Below are positions 9,424 to 17,767 of a stretch of DNA of 34,701 nucleotides, piece after piece. The position numbers and the translations under genes are program-made. Source of the DNA: Candidatus Shapirobacteria bacterium. Lineage in GTDB: Bacteria; Patescibacteriota; Microgenomatia; UBA12405; BS750m-G30. The DNA is taken from assembly GCA_016783425.1 (NCBI GenBank), contig JADHWP010000004.1:1-34701 (forward strand), read 5' to 3'. The notes under the pieces were generated by a model. The model made no database searches, was not told where the DNA came from, and was given only the letters and a program-made list of their open reading frames with translations. The first letter of the stretch is position 1. The number at the start of each line of letters is the position of its first letter.

Positions 9424-12400
9424 TGGAGTTTGATAAAAATATAGTTGATTTTCGGGGTTTGCAAATAAAATTAGCCTCACCCGAGGAGATTTTTAACTGG
9501 TCGCACGGCGAGGTAACTAAGCCGGAGACGATTAATTATCGGACTTGGAGGCCGGAAAAGGATGGGTTATTTTGTGAGAAAATTTTTGGCCCGACTAAGG
9601 ATTATGAATGCTACTGCGGCAAATACCGGAAAATTAGGTTCAAGGGAATTATTTGCGAGAAATGCGGAGTGGAGGTTGCCTCTTCTCGAGTGCGTCGGGA
9701 AAGAATGGGCCATATTTCCCTGGTGGTGCCGGCGGTTCACGTTTGGTTTCTAAAAAATAATCCCCTGCCCCTAACTACGGTTTTAGGAATTTCCCAAAGA
9801 GAACTGGAGGCAATTATTTATTTTGCCCGCTATTTAGTAACGGCTATTTATCCGGACAAAGTGGGTAAAGCCTTAAATAATTTGAAAGCTGGAGCTAAGG
9901 AAAGGCTGGATGCTTTGAAAAAGGAACTTAAGGAAAAAACTACGGAGTTAAATGAGCAAGAGAAAAAAGAAAAAAGAGAGCTGAAGACCAAAATTAGAAA
10001 CCAGGACCAAAGATCAATTGCCAGTCAGGAAATTAGTGTTAACTTTAAGCAAAAAAAGAAAAGAATTGAAGAAGAGATTATTTTGGAAAGAGAGAGTTTA
10101 AAAGAACTTTATCGGATTTTGAGGGAAAAAGTAAAGAAACTGAAAGCCCACGATACTCTTTCTGAAGAAGAGCTTTTTCATTTTAGGGAATTAGGAGCAG
10201 ACGGATTTTTAAAGGTAGGGATGGGAGCAGAATCAATTTTGGAAATTTTAAAAGGTATTAACTTGAAAAAGATGGTTAAGGAGTTGCGAGGTCAGTTTAA
10301 AGCAACTTCCAGTCAGGCCAAAAAAAAGCAGCTGCTCAAAAAAATCAGGCTTGTTAACGGCATGGTTCAATCGGGAATTAACCCTGCCTGGATGATTTTG
10401 CAAACCCTGCCGGTAGTCCCCCCGGAATTGCGGCCCATGGTTCAACTAACTGGCGGCCGCTTTGCCACCTCCGATTTGAATGACTTATATCGGCGAGTAA
10501 TTAACCGCAATAATCGTCTAAAAAGATTAATTTCCCTGGGCGCTCCGGAAATAATTTTGCGCAACGAAAAAAGAATGCTTCAGGAAGCAGTTGATATGCT
10601 TATTGATGTGACCAAGGCCAGGCGCCGCGGCCAGGCAATCAGAAGACCTCCCCGGTCCTTATCTGATTTGCTTCGAGGCAAAAAAGGACGTTTTCGCAAA
10701 AATTTGCTGGGAAAACGAGTTGATTATTCCGGCCGAAGCGTAATTGTGGTTGGGCCTCAACTAAAGCTTAATGAGTGTGGTTTGCCGCGAGAAATTGCTT
10801 TGGAGATTTTTCGACCCTTTATTTTAAGAGAATTAATGCTTCGGGGTTTGGCCCCCAATATTAAAAGCGCCAAAAATTTACTTGACCACCGGATTGCGGA
10901 AGTTTACGAAATTTTAGAGGAAGTAGTCGAAGGCAAATTGATTTTTCTTAATCGCGCGCCCACTCTTCACAAGCTTTCTGTTCAGGCTTTTAAGCCGGTG
11001 TTAACTGATAGCCTGGCCATTCGCTTGCATCCCTGTGTTTGCAAGGGTTTTAACGCGGATTTTGATGGAGATCAAATGGGGGTTCATCTCCCCTTATCGT
11101 CTCAAGCTCAAAAAGAAGCTAAAAAGTTAATGATTTCTACCCGCAATTTACTCAAGCCGTCTGATGGCCGGCCGGTTAATACGCCTAGCAAGGAGATGGT
11201 GGTAGGCTGTTATTTTGCCACTTCAGTTCAGGAGAAAGACTTGCCCTTGCTTGAGCAAGGAAGAAAAGAAGTTTTAAAAAAGGTTTCTTGCTTTACTGAC
11301 GAGAACGAGGTGATTCGCTACTACGAAATGGGGGTTATTCATCTTCGGGCTTTAATTGGTTTTCGCCTTGAAAAAGGAGACTGGATTTTAACCACTCCGG
11401 GTCGGGTAATGTTTAATCTATTTCTGCCTAAGGGTTTTGATTATATTAATGAGGCGGTTGATAATCGCAAGGTGGGCGAAATTTTAATGAAGGCTTTCAG
11501 GAACTACTCTCGAAAAGAGATGGTAATTTTGATTGACAAGCTAAAGGATTTTGGTTTTTGGGGAATGAATTTATCGGGTATTTCTTTAAGTATTTTTGAC
11601 TGTGGTTTTGCCCCCAGGAAACAAGCAATTATTAAGGAGTCTGATCAAAAAGTAGCCATGATTGAAAAAAATTATCATGAGGGATTGATTACCGAAGGTG
11701 AAAAAGGTCAATTGGTTCGGGATATTTGGCTGGAAACTACGGAAGCAATTGCTTCTTCGATTTGGAGCTCTTTGCCTTTGGATTCTCCAATTAGAATTAT
11801 GGGGGGAGCTGGGGAAAAAAGAGCGAGTCCGGATCAAATTAAGCAAATTTCGGGAATGAGAGGTTTAGTAGTTGATCCCCTGGGGAACATTGTGGCGCTT
11901 CCTACTAAATCCAGTTTTCGGGAAGGGTTGTCAGTTTTTGAATATGTAACCGGAGCCAGGGGGTCAAGAAAGGGGTTAACTGATACCGCTTTAAAAACGG
12001 CTGATGCCGGTTATTTAACCAGAAGACTAGTTGATGCCTCTCATACTTGTTTGGTTCGGGAAGAAGATTGTGGGGCCCGAAAAGGGCTGCTTATCGAAAA
12101 TAAAGGTGGGCGAAAAGATAATTTCGAGGCGAGAATTAGTGGTCGGGTTTTGGCTCAGAAAATAGTTGATCCAAAAACTAATAAAGAATTAATTAAGGTG
12201 GGAGAAATTTTAGATGAGGAGAAAGTAGCTTTGATTCGGGATAAAGGGATAGAGTCTGTCCTAGTGCGTTCGCCCTTAAAATGTCGAACTGAGTATGGAG
12301 TTTGCCGCTACTGCTATGGTTGGGATTTGTCCAGCCGCCAATTGGTTTCCATCGGTACTCCGGTAGGAGTAGTTGCGGCCCAATCAATTGGGGAGCCGGG

Positions 12401-13160
12401 AACCCAATTGACTTTACGTACCAAGCATTCCGGAGGGGTTATTGGCTTGGACGTGACCCAGGGTTTGCCCCGGGTTCAAGAATTACTGGAAGCGAGAAAT
12501 CCTAAAGCTTCGGGGGCAATGAGTGAAATTAAAGGGAAGGTAAGTATTAAAAGAACAGACGCTGGTTGGCAAATAACAATTAGGGGTAGTAAAAACGGCA
12601 AAAAAGAGGAGGTTGATTATCTCCTTCCCCAATCAGCTCTTTTAAAAGTTAAAGATGGTCAAAAGGTTAGCAGGGGAACAGCTTTAAGCGCCGGGTCCTT
12701 AAGTATTAAAGATTTAATGAGGCTGCAAGGGCTGGAAAAGGCTCAACAATACTTGCTTGATCAAGTTCAAGGGGTTTATGAATCTCAAGGAATTGGGATT
12801 CATGACAAACATTTTGAAGTGATTATTAGAGAAATGAGTAGTCGGGTAAGAATTACGGCTTCAGGAGATACGGACTTTTTAGCAGGCAGTTATGTGGAGG
12901 AGCCGGTTTTAGCTCGAGAAAACCAGAGAATAAAAAAGAAAAAGGGCAGCCCCGCTAAGGGACGGCAAGAGATTTTGGGTTTGATTCAGGCGGCTTTAAC
13001 CACTGATTCCTGGTTATCGGCGGCTTCTTTTCAAGAAACTACCAATGTTTTAACCCAGGCGAGCTTATTGGGGCGGGAAGATCGATTGATTGGCTTAAAA
13101 GAAAATGTTATTATCGGTCGCTTGATTCCTACCACTAAAGAAAGAGTTAAAATTTCCTAG
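9423..13160 (+). CDS. rpoC: DNA-directed RNA polymerase subunit beta'
   Basis: 1245 aa; ATG overlaps the rpoB stop (TAATG); [14 protein letters not shown], zinc motif [40 protein letters not shown]. Confidence 0.99.
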   Translation: MEFDKNIVDFRGLQIKLASPEEIFNWSHGEVTKPETINYRTWRPEKDGLFCEKIFGPTKDYECYCGKYRKIRFKGIICEKCGVEVASSRVRRERMGHISLVVPAVHVWFLKNNPLPLTTVLGISQRELEAIIYFARYLVTAIYPDKVGKALNNLKAGAKERLDALKKELKEKTTELNEQEKKEKRELKTKIRNQDQRSIASQEISVNFKQKKKRIEEEIILERESLKELYRILREKVKKLKAHDTLSEEELFHFRELGADGFLKVGMGAESILEILKGINLKKMVKELRGQFKATSSQAKKKQLLKKIRLVNGMVQSGINPAWMILQTLPVVPPELRPMVQLTGGRFATSDLNDLYRRVINRNNRLKRLISLGAPEIILRNEKRMLQEAVDMLIDVTKARRRGQAIRRPPRSLSDLLRGKKGRFRKNLLGKRVDYSGRSVIVVGPQLKLNECGLPREIALEIFRPFILRELMLRGLAPNIKSAKNLLDHRIAEVYEILEEVVEGKLIFLNRAPTLHKLSVQAFKPVLTDSLAIRLHPCVCKGFNADFDGDQMGVHLPLSSQAQKEAKKLMISTRNLLKPSDGRPVNTPSKEMVVGCYFATSVQEKDLPLLEQGRKEVLKKVSCFTDENEVIRYYEMGVIHLRALIGFRLEKGDWILTTPGRVMFNLFLPKGFDYINEAVDNRKVGEILMKAFRNYSRKEMVILIDKLKDFGFWGMNLSGISLSIFDCGFAPRKQAIIKESDQKVAMIEKNYHEGLITEGEKGQLVRDIWLETTEAIASSIWSSLPLDSPIRIMGGAGEKRASPDQIKQISGMRGLVVDPLGNIVALPTKSSFREGLSVFEYVTGARGSRKGLTDTALKTADAGYLTRRLVDASHTCLVREEDCGARKGLLIENKGGRKDNFEARISGRVLAQKIVDPKTNKELIKVGEILDEEKVALIRDKGIESVLVRSPLKCRTEYGVCRYCYGWDLSSRQLVSIGTPVGVVAAQSIGEPGTQLTLRTKHSGGVIGLDVTQGLPRVQELLEARNPKASGAMSEIKGKVSIKRTDAGWQITIRGSKNGKKEEVDYLLPQSALLKVKDGQKVSRGTALSAGSLSIKDLMRLQGLEKAQQYLLDQVQGVYESQGIGIHDKHFEVIIREMSSRVRITASGDTDFLAGSYVEEPVLARENQRIKKKKGSPAKGRQEILGLIQAALTTDSWLSAASFQETTNVLTQASLLGREDRLIGLKENVIIGRLIPTTKERVKIS

Positions 13161-13178
13161 CTAAGGCGGGTAAAAAAA

Positions 13179-13634
13179 ATGCCAACTTATAATCAACTTA
13201 GTAAAAAAGGTCGTCAGAAAGCTAAAAAGCAAATTAAAGGCCCAGCCTTGAGGGGGCTTTATAATAACTTGAAAAATAAAATGACCAAAATAGCTAATCC
13301 GCAAAAAAGGGGGGTGGTTACTTTGGTGAAAACCATGACTCCGGTAAAGCCTCACTCTGCTTTGCGGAAGGTAGCCAGAATTAAGTTATCTAATCGCCGG
13401 GAAGTAACGGTTTATATTCCCGGCATTGGCCACAATATTGCCGAGCACAGCGTAGTTTTAGTCAGGGGAGGAAAAGTGCGTGATTTACCCGGTATTCGCT
13501 ACCATTTAATTAGAGGTAAGTATGATGCGGGTGGAGTAGTTGATCGGAAGAAATCAAGAAGTAAATATGGAGTTAAAGCAGTGGGCGGCGGTGCGGGTGG
13601 CGAAAGCGAGCCGCCGGCGGTTGGTGAGGCTTAA
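13179..13634 (+). CDS. rpsL: 30S ribosomal protein S12 (uS12) with Gly-rich C-terminal extension
   Basis: [67 protein letters not shown] followed by [18 protein letters not shown]. Confidence 0.98.
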   Translation: MPTYNQLSKKGRQKAKKQIKGPALRGLYNNLKNKMTKIANPQKRGVVTLVKTMTPVKPHSALRKVARIKLSNRREVTVYIPGIGHNIAEHSVVLVRGGKVRDLPGIRYHLIRGKYDAGGVVDRKKSRSKYGVKAVGGGAGGESEPPAVGEA

Positions 13635-13637
13635 AAG

Positions 13638-14117
13638 ATGAGCAGAAGAGGTAGGGCAAAAATCAAAAAAATTGCTCCGGATTTAGTATATAACCAAGTT
13701 TTAGTTGCTAAACTAATTAACCGGATAATGAAGGACGGGAAAAAACAAATTGCGGCTAAAAAGGTTTATCGGGCTTTCGATTTAGTTAAAGAGAAAACTA
13801 AAAAAGAACCTTTAGAAGTTTTTGAAAGAGCGCTGGATAATATCCGCCCGAAATTAGAAGTTCGTTCCCGGCGAGTAGGAGGAGCGGCTTATCAAGTGCC
13901 GCAGTTAGTCAGAGGAAGAAGGGCGGAGTTTTTAGCTCTGCGCTGGCTGGTGAATTTTGCCCGAAAGCGGGCAAATAAGGAGTACCATACTTTTGAAGAA
14001 AAACTGGCCGCCGAAATTATTGACGCTTATAACCGGGCCGGAGGAGCAATGAGCAAAAGAGGAGAAGTGGAAAAGATTGCCGAAGCCAATCGGGTCTTTG
14101 CCCACCTTAGGTGGTAG
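13638..14117 (+). CDS. rpsG: 30S ribosomal protein S7 (uS7)
   Basis: MSRRGRAKIKKIAPD...IMKDGKKQIA...RPKLEVRSRRVGGAAYQVPQLV...RAGGAMSKRGEVEKIAEANRVFAHLRW. Confidence 0.98.
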   Translation: MSRRGRAKIKKIAPDLVYNQVLVAKLINRIMKDGKKQIAAKKVYRAFDLVKEKTKKEPLEVFERALDNIRPKLEVRSRRVGGAAYQVPQLVRGRRAEFLALRWLVNFARKRANKEYHTFEEKLAAEIIDAYNRAGGAMSKRGEVEKIAEANRVFAHLRW

Positions 14118-14128
14118 ACATTTATCCA

Positions 14129-14233
14129 CTGACTCATCTTGTTCACGATCGAAAACAAAACGAGTCATTGCCTATGACCCATTGGCAAACCCAAAAATTA
14201 ACATGTATTGATACATGTTAATTTTTCCCACCC
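14129..14233 (+). repeat. 105-bp structured direct repeat, copy 1
   Basis: ctgactcatcttgttcacgatcg...aaaaattaacatgtattgatacatgttaatttttcccaccc; ungapped 97/105 match to 15322-15426; 8 differences, all transitions. Confidence 0.97.
14193..14226. terminator. 34-nt perfect inverted repeat (16-bp arms, 2-nt loop), possible bidirectional terminator or binding site
   Basis: AAAAATTAACATGTAT-TG-ATACATGTTAATTTTT; A-run and T-run ends on both strands; lies downstream of rpsG and downstream of the antisense gene. Confidence 0.55.
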
Positions 14234-14322
14234 GCGGGGATGAGACATTCCCGAAATGTGAGAATTTACATTCCGGAAATGTTTTAGCGGCCGGGGCGTT
14301 TCCGAAGCGTTAAAGATTGGAA

Positions 14323-14350
14323 TGTTTTAATGTATCGATACATTAAAACA
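14323..14350. repeat. 28-bp perfect palindrome
   Basis: TGTTTTAATGTATCGATACATTAAAACA; core TGTATCGATACA resembles TGTATTGATACA in the two 105-bp repeats. Confidence 0.9.
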
Positions 14351-14392
14351 GTTTCAAAAGTCATCCTGATCCTGACTTTGCGTCGGGAGAAG

Positions 14393-14439
14393 AATTTAGC
14401 GAAGCTAGGTACAGTACTGCACCTAGCGAGGCGTAAATT
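14393..14439. repeat. Long imperfect inverted repeat (structured DNA/RNA)
   Basis: AATTTA-gcga-AGCTAGGTaCAGTACTGcACCTAGC-gaggcg-TAAATT; inner 24 nt (14404-14427) palindromic except one pair. Confidence 0.75.
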
Positions 14440-14474
14440 AACACGGGATTTTGAAAGTAGTTTTTGGTTAATTC

Positions 14475-15224
14475 TTACTCTGATTTTTTTGCAACCAAGA
14501 TTAAAACGTCATGAGCCCAGTCATGGGGGTTTGCCCTTAATTTATCGAAGTCAAAGCGGAGTGTATTCTCCATTAGTATTGAACGGATTACCCAACCCCT
14601 GCCGCTCATGGGTTCTTGCGTATTACCTGGAAGCGTTATATTTAAAAAAGGCGCTGTTTTATCATGTCTTATCTCTGTTTCAAGGTTTTGAATTACCTGC
14701 AAGCCTAATTTTGACATATCACCAGTGATAATAAAATGACCACCTGGTTTTAGGGCATCTGTAATAGCTCGAAGCAAAATAGTCCTTTTCTCTTTAGAAG
14801 TAACATCATCGGTATAAGCATTAAACATAGTTATTAAATCGAATTTGTCCTTGCCCAAGCTGGCTAAGGCCTGGGTGGGGTTTTTGGGAATAAATTTAAC
14901 CCCTGGTAGTTGATTTAGAGTATGTGGTTTCCCTCCGAAGAACCCTTCTGCTACTGTTAAAGATCTTGATTTCAATTGGTGAAAAACTACTGCTTCAGGG
15001 GCTGAGCTACCAACATCAAGACAACAGACATCTCCTGAAATGACTGATCGGTCTAGCCTGCCATCAATTACTAGTAATTCTAGTAATTCATATATCATTA
15101 ATGTTCTGTGAGCTGCGAGAGAGTTTTCACCAATCAGTCTTTTTGCTTCTTGTTTTATCGTCCCAGAGAAGGGAAATACTTTTCCTTCATCTGTTATAAC
15201 TTCAGCAGGGATAAAAAGTGACAT
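14475..15224 (-). CDS. Class I SAM-dependent methyltransferase-like protein
   Basis: 249 aa; motif I-like CCLDVGSSAPEA, FDLITMFNAYTDD, post-motif ALKPGGHFIITGD; opposite in strand to all neighbours. Confidence 0.7.
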   Translation of the reverse strand: MSLFIPAEVITDEGKVFPFSGTIKQEAKRLIGENSLAAHRTLMIYELLELLVIDGRLDRSVISGDVCCLDVGSSAPEAVVFHQLKSRSLTVAEGFFGGKPHTLNQLPGVKFIPKNPTQALASLGKDKFDLITMFNAYTDDVTSKEKRTILLRAITDALKPGGHFIITGDMSKLGLQVIQNLETEIRHDKTAPFLNITLPGNTQEPMSGRGWVIRSILMENTLRFDFDKLRANPHDWAHDVLILVAKKSE

Positions 15225-15286
15225 AGTCTAATTTTACCAATCCTTGGCAGGTTATACAAATTTTAAAAAATCCTAAAGCGCCCCTG

Positions 15287-15306
15287 AGTCCGCCAGCTGG
15301 CGGACT
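15287..15306. repeat. 20-bp perfect palindrome AGTCCGCCAGCTGGCGGACT
   Basis: Self-complementary; its 16-bp core TCCGCCAGCTGGCGGA recurs at 29710-29725 inside map. Confidence 0.95.
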
Positions 15307-15321
15307 ACCTGGGGTGCGGGG

Positions 15322-15426
15322 CTGACTCATCTTATTCACGATCGAAAACAAAATGAGTCATTGTCTATAACCCATCGGTAAGCCCAAAAATTAACATGTA
15401 TTGATACATGTTAATTTTTCTCACCC
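15322..15426 (+). repeat. 105-bp structured direct repeat, copy 2
   Basis: Ungapped 97/105 match to 14129-14233; contains the same 34-nt perfect inverted repeat at 15386-15419. Confidence 0.97.
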
Positions 15427-15452
15427 CTAAAGAGGAGTTTACTTGAAAACAT

Positions 15453-15490
15453 CCCCCGAGGAGTCAAAGCCCACCTCGGGGGAGTTTTAT
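15453..15490 (+). terminator. Intrinsic terminator upstream of fusA
   Basis: CCCCCGAGG (15453-15461), 12-nt loop, CCTCGGGGG (15474-15482), then agttttatt. Confidence 0.65.
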
Positions 15491-15499
15491 TGAGGCAGG

Positions 15500-15529
15500 T
15501 TGTATTTGTTGGGGCGGGCGTGTTATGAT
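15500..15529 (+). promoter_or_regulatory. Candidate promoter for fusA
   Basis: TTGTAT (15500-15505), 18-nt spacer, TATGAT (15524-15529); followed by leader hairpin TTAGCCC(15540-15546)/GGGCTAA(15558-15564) and TATTTTGTT. Confidence 0.5.
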
Positions 15530-15596
15530 TAGTTTCAAGTTAGCCCTTAAGTATGGGGGGCTAATATTTTGTTAGAATAGGTAAAATAAAATATAA

Positions 15597-17693
15597 ATGG
15601 CGCAACCAATTGAAGTCACTAAAAATCGGGATGTTCCCTTGGGCCAAATCAGGAATATCGGGATTATTGCCCACGTGAACGCGGGTAAAACCACCACGAC
15701 CGAGCGAATGCTTTTTGAAACCGGCCGGACTTATAAATTGGGGTCGGTTGACGAGGGCTCGACCGTTACAGATTGGATGGACCAGGAGCGAGAGCGGGGA
15801 ATTACGATTATGTCAGCGGCGGTTACTACTTTTTGGCAGGGGTTGAGAATTAATATTATTGATACTCCCGGGCATATTGATTTTACGGCCGAAGTGGAAC
15901 GCTCTTTGCGAGTTTTAGATGGAGCGGTGATGGTTTTTGACGGTCGGACCGGAGTAGAAGCGCAATCGGAAACTGTTTGGCGCCAGGCTGATCGCTATTT
16001 TGTCCCCCGGATTTGTGTTTTTAATAAGCTGAATCTGGTGGGAGCAGATTTTGAAAGTTCAGTAAAGAGCATTAAAGAAAGACTGGGAGCTAATTCTTCG
16101 CCAATTCAAATTACTTTAGGTATTTCTCACGAGCTTAGAGGCGCGATTGATTTGGTAAAAATGAAGGCTTACGCCTATGAAAAGGCGGAAGACAGGAAAC
16201 TTAAAGAAATTGAAATTCCCAGAGAGTTTGAAAAAATGGCTTTAAGCTATCGGGAAAAACTATTGGAGAGCTTATCTGAAGTTGATGATCAAATTATGGA
16301 AAAGTTTTTAAATGGCCAGGAAATTGAGGAAAAAGAGCTCAAGGCGGCAATTAGAAAGGCCGTTATTGCCAATAAGTTTTTTCCAATTATGGGGGGGGAC
16401 AGCCAAACTGTTTCCGTCCAGTTAGTTTTAAATGCAATTGTTGATTATCTGCCTTCTCCCCTTGATTTACCTCCTACCAGGGGAATAAACCCAAAGACTC
16501 AAAAAGAGGAAGCCAGGGAGGCAAAAAAAGAAGCTCCTTTTTCCGCTCTTCTTTTTAAAATTCAGACCGACCCGCACGTAGGGCGGCTTTCTTACTTAAG
16601 GGTTTATTCCGGCACCATCAAGTCAGGCAGCTCCCTGTATAACTCTACCCGGGGGAATAGTGAGCGCATTGGCCGGCTATTGCTTATGCACGCAAACAAA
16701 AGAGAGGGGGTTGAACAAGCTTTTGCCGGGGAGATTATCGCGGCTATTGGTTTAAGCACAGCAAAAACCGGAGATACGCTTTGCGATCCCCAACAGCCGA
16801 TTGTTTTTGGCACGATTAATTTTCCCGATCCGGTTATTTCCCTGGCGATTGAACCGAAAACTAAAGCTGATCAGGAAAAACTAGGCAAATCTTTAAATCG
16901 CTTAGGCGAGGAAGATCCTACTTTTCAAACCAAAGCTGATCCGGATACCGGACAAACAATTATTGCGGGTATGGGTGAACTTCATTTGGAGGTTTTAGTG
17001 GAACGGATGAAGCGGGAGTTTGGAGTAGGGGTTAATGTTGGCCATCCCCAGGTTGCTTATCGGGAAACTATTACTAAAATTGCCCAGGGAGAGGGGAAAT
17101 ATATTCGCCAAACCGGAGGTCGGGGTCAATACGGGCATTGCTTGCTGCGGGTTGAACCAAGAGAACGGGGGGCGGGTTTTGAATTTGTTTCTCAAATTAG
17201 GGGGGCCGCAATCCCGGCTAATTTTATTCCGGCAATTGAAAAGGGTGTGAGAGAGGCGATGGAAAAAGGAGTAATTGCTAATTATCCTTTCGTTGATATA
17301 AAAGTAGCGGTTTATGATGGCTCTTATCACGATGTGGATTCCTCGGAAATGGCTTTTAAAATTGCCGGTTCAATTGCTTTTCAGGAGGCAGTTAAGCAGG
17401 CGGAGCCGGTGATTTTAGAGCCAATTATGAAGTTAGAGGTTACTACCCCCGAAGAATCTTTGGGTTCGGTGATGGGTGATTTGTCTGGTCGAAGAGCTCA
17501 AATTTTGGGAACTGAAGAGCGAGGCAGGATGAAAGTAATCAATGCTCTAGTCCCTCTTGCATCTATCCGGGGCTATGTTACAATAGTCAGAAGCCTTACT
17601 CAAGGTAGAGGCTCGCCTTATTTGGAGCCTTCTCACTATGAGCAGGTGCCAAAGAACATTCAAGCAGAGTTGACTGGTGTTGAAAAAAAGTGA
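15597..17693 (+). CDS. fusA: Elongation factor G with non-canonical G1/G4/G5 motifs
   Basis: Full-length EF-G: RERGITIMSAA, DTPGHIDFTAEVERSLRVLDGAVMVFD, GGRGQYGHC, GSYHDVDSSEMAFKIAGSIAF. G1 AHVNAGKTT, G4 NKLN, and GGDSQTVS at the G5 position. Confidence 0.97.
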   Translation: MAQPIEVTKNRDVPLGQIRNIGIIAHVNAGKTTTTERMLFETGRTYKLGSVDEGSTVTDWMDQERERGITIMSAAVTTFWQGLRINIIDTPGHIDFTAEVERSLRVLDGAVMVFDGRTGVEAQSETVWRQADRYFVPRICVFNKLNLVGADFESSVKSIKERLGANSSPIQITLGISHELRGAIDLVKMKAYAYEKAEDRKLKEIEIPREFEKMALSYREKLLESLSEVDDQIMEKFLNGQEIEEKELKAAIRKAVIANKFFPIMGGDSQTVSVQLVLNAIVDYLPSPLDLPPTRGINPKTQKEEAREAKKEAPFSALLFKIQTDPHVGRLSYLRVYSGTIKSGSSLYNSTRGNSERIGRLLLMHANKREGVEQAFAGEIIAAIGLSTAKTGDTLCDPQQPIVFGTINFPDPVISLAIEPKTKADQEKLGKSLNRLGEEDPTFQTKADPDTGQTIIAGMGELHLEVLVERMKREFGVGVNVGHPQVAYRETITKIAQGEGKYIRQTGGRGQYGHCLLRVEPRERGAGFEFVSQIRGAAIPANFIPAIEKGVREAMEKGVIANYPFVDIKVAVYDGSYHDVDSSEMAFKIAGSIAFQEAVKQAEPVILEPIMKLEVTTPEESLGSVMGDLSGRRAQILGTEERGRMKVINALVPLASIRGYVTIVRSLTQGRGSPYLEPSHYEQVPKNIQAELTGVEKK

Positions 17694-17767
17694 ATTTAAT
17701 TGTAAAATAACAAACTGAATTTTTAATAGTTTTTAAATAATTAATTTTTAAGGAGGAATTTTAAAAA

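Larger units (their letters stand above)
14129..15426. mobile_element. Putative non-core island/cassette: one antisense gene bracketed by 105-bp direct repeats, inserted between rpsG and fusA
   Basis: Two 105-bp direct repeats bracket a palindrome-rich segment and the only internal antisense gene of the window; no transposase or recombinase gene is present inside. Confidence 0.4.

Noticed and set aside
13584-13634. Frameshift as explanation for the Gly-rich S12 tail
   Set aside because: The canonical S12 core is in frame to RSKYGVK and the tail ends cleanly 3 nt before the rpsG ATG; a 3' indel cannot be fully excluded without reads.
14330-14728. Plus-strand 132-aa ORF in the island
   Set aside because: Overlaps the 3' part of the better-supported antisense methyltransferase ORF and runs through palindromes; no recognisable motif.
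14129-15426. Two-copy repeat considered as a CRISPR array or classical composite transposon
   Set aside because: Only two copies about 1.2 kb apart, no spacers, no cas genes, no transposase, no IS terminal inverted repeats or obvious target-site duplication.
16391-16398. 8-G run as a frameshift or programmed slippage site in fusA
   Set aside because: EF-G homology continues in the same frame on both sides, so no net frameshift is needed; kept only as a read-quality caution.
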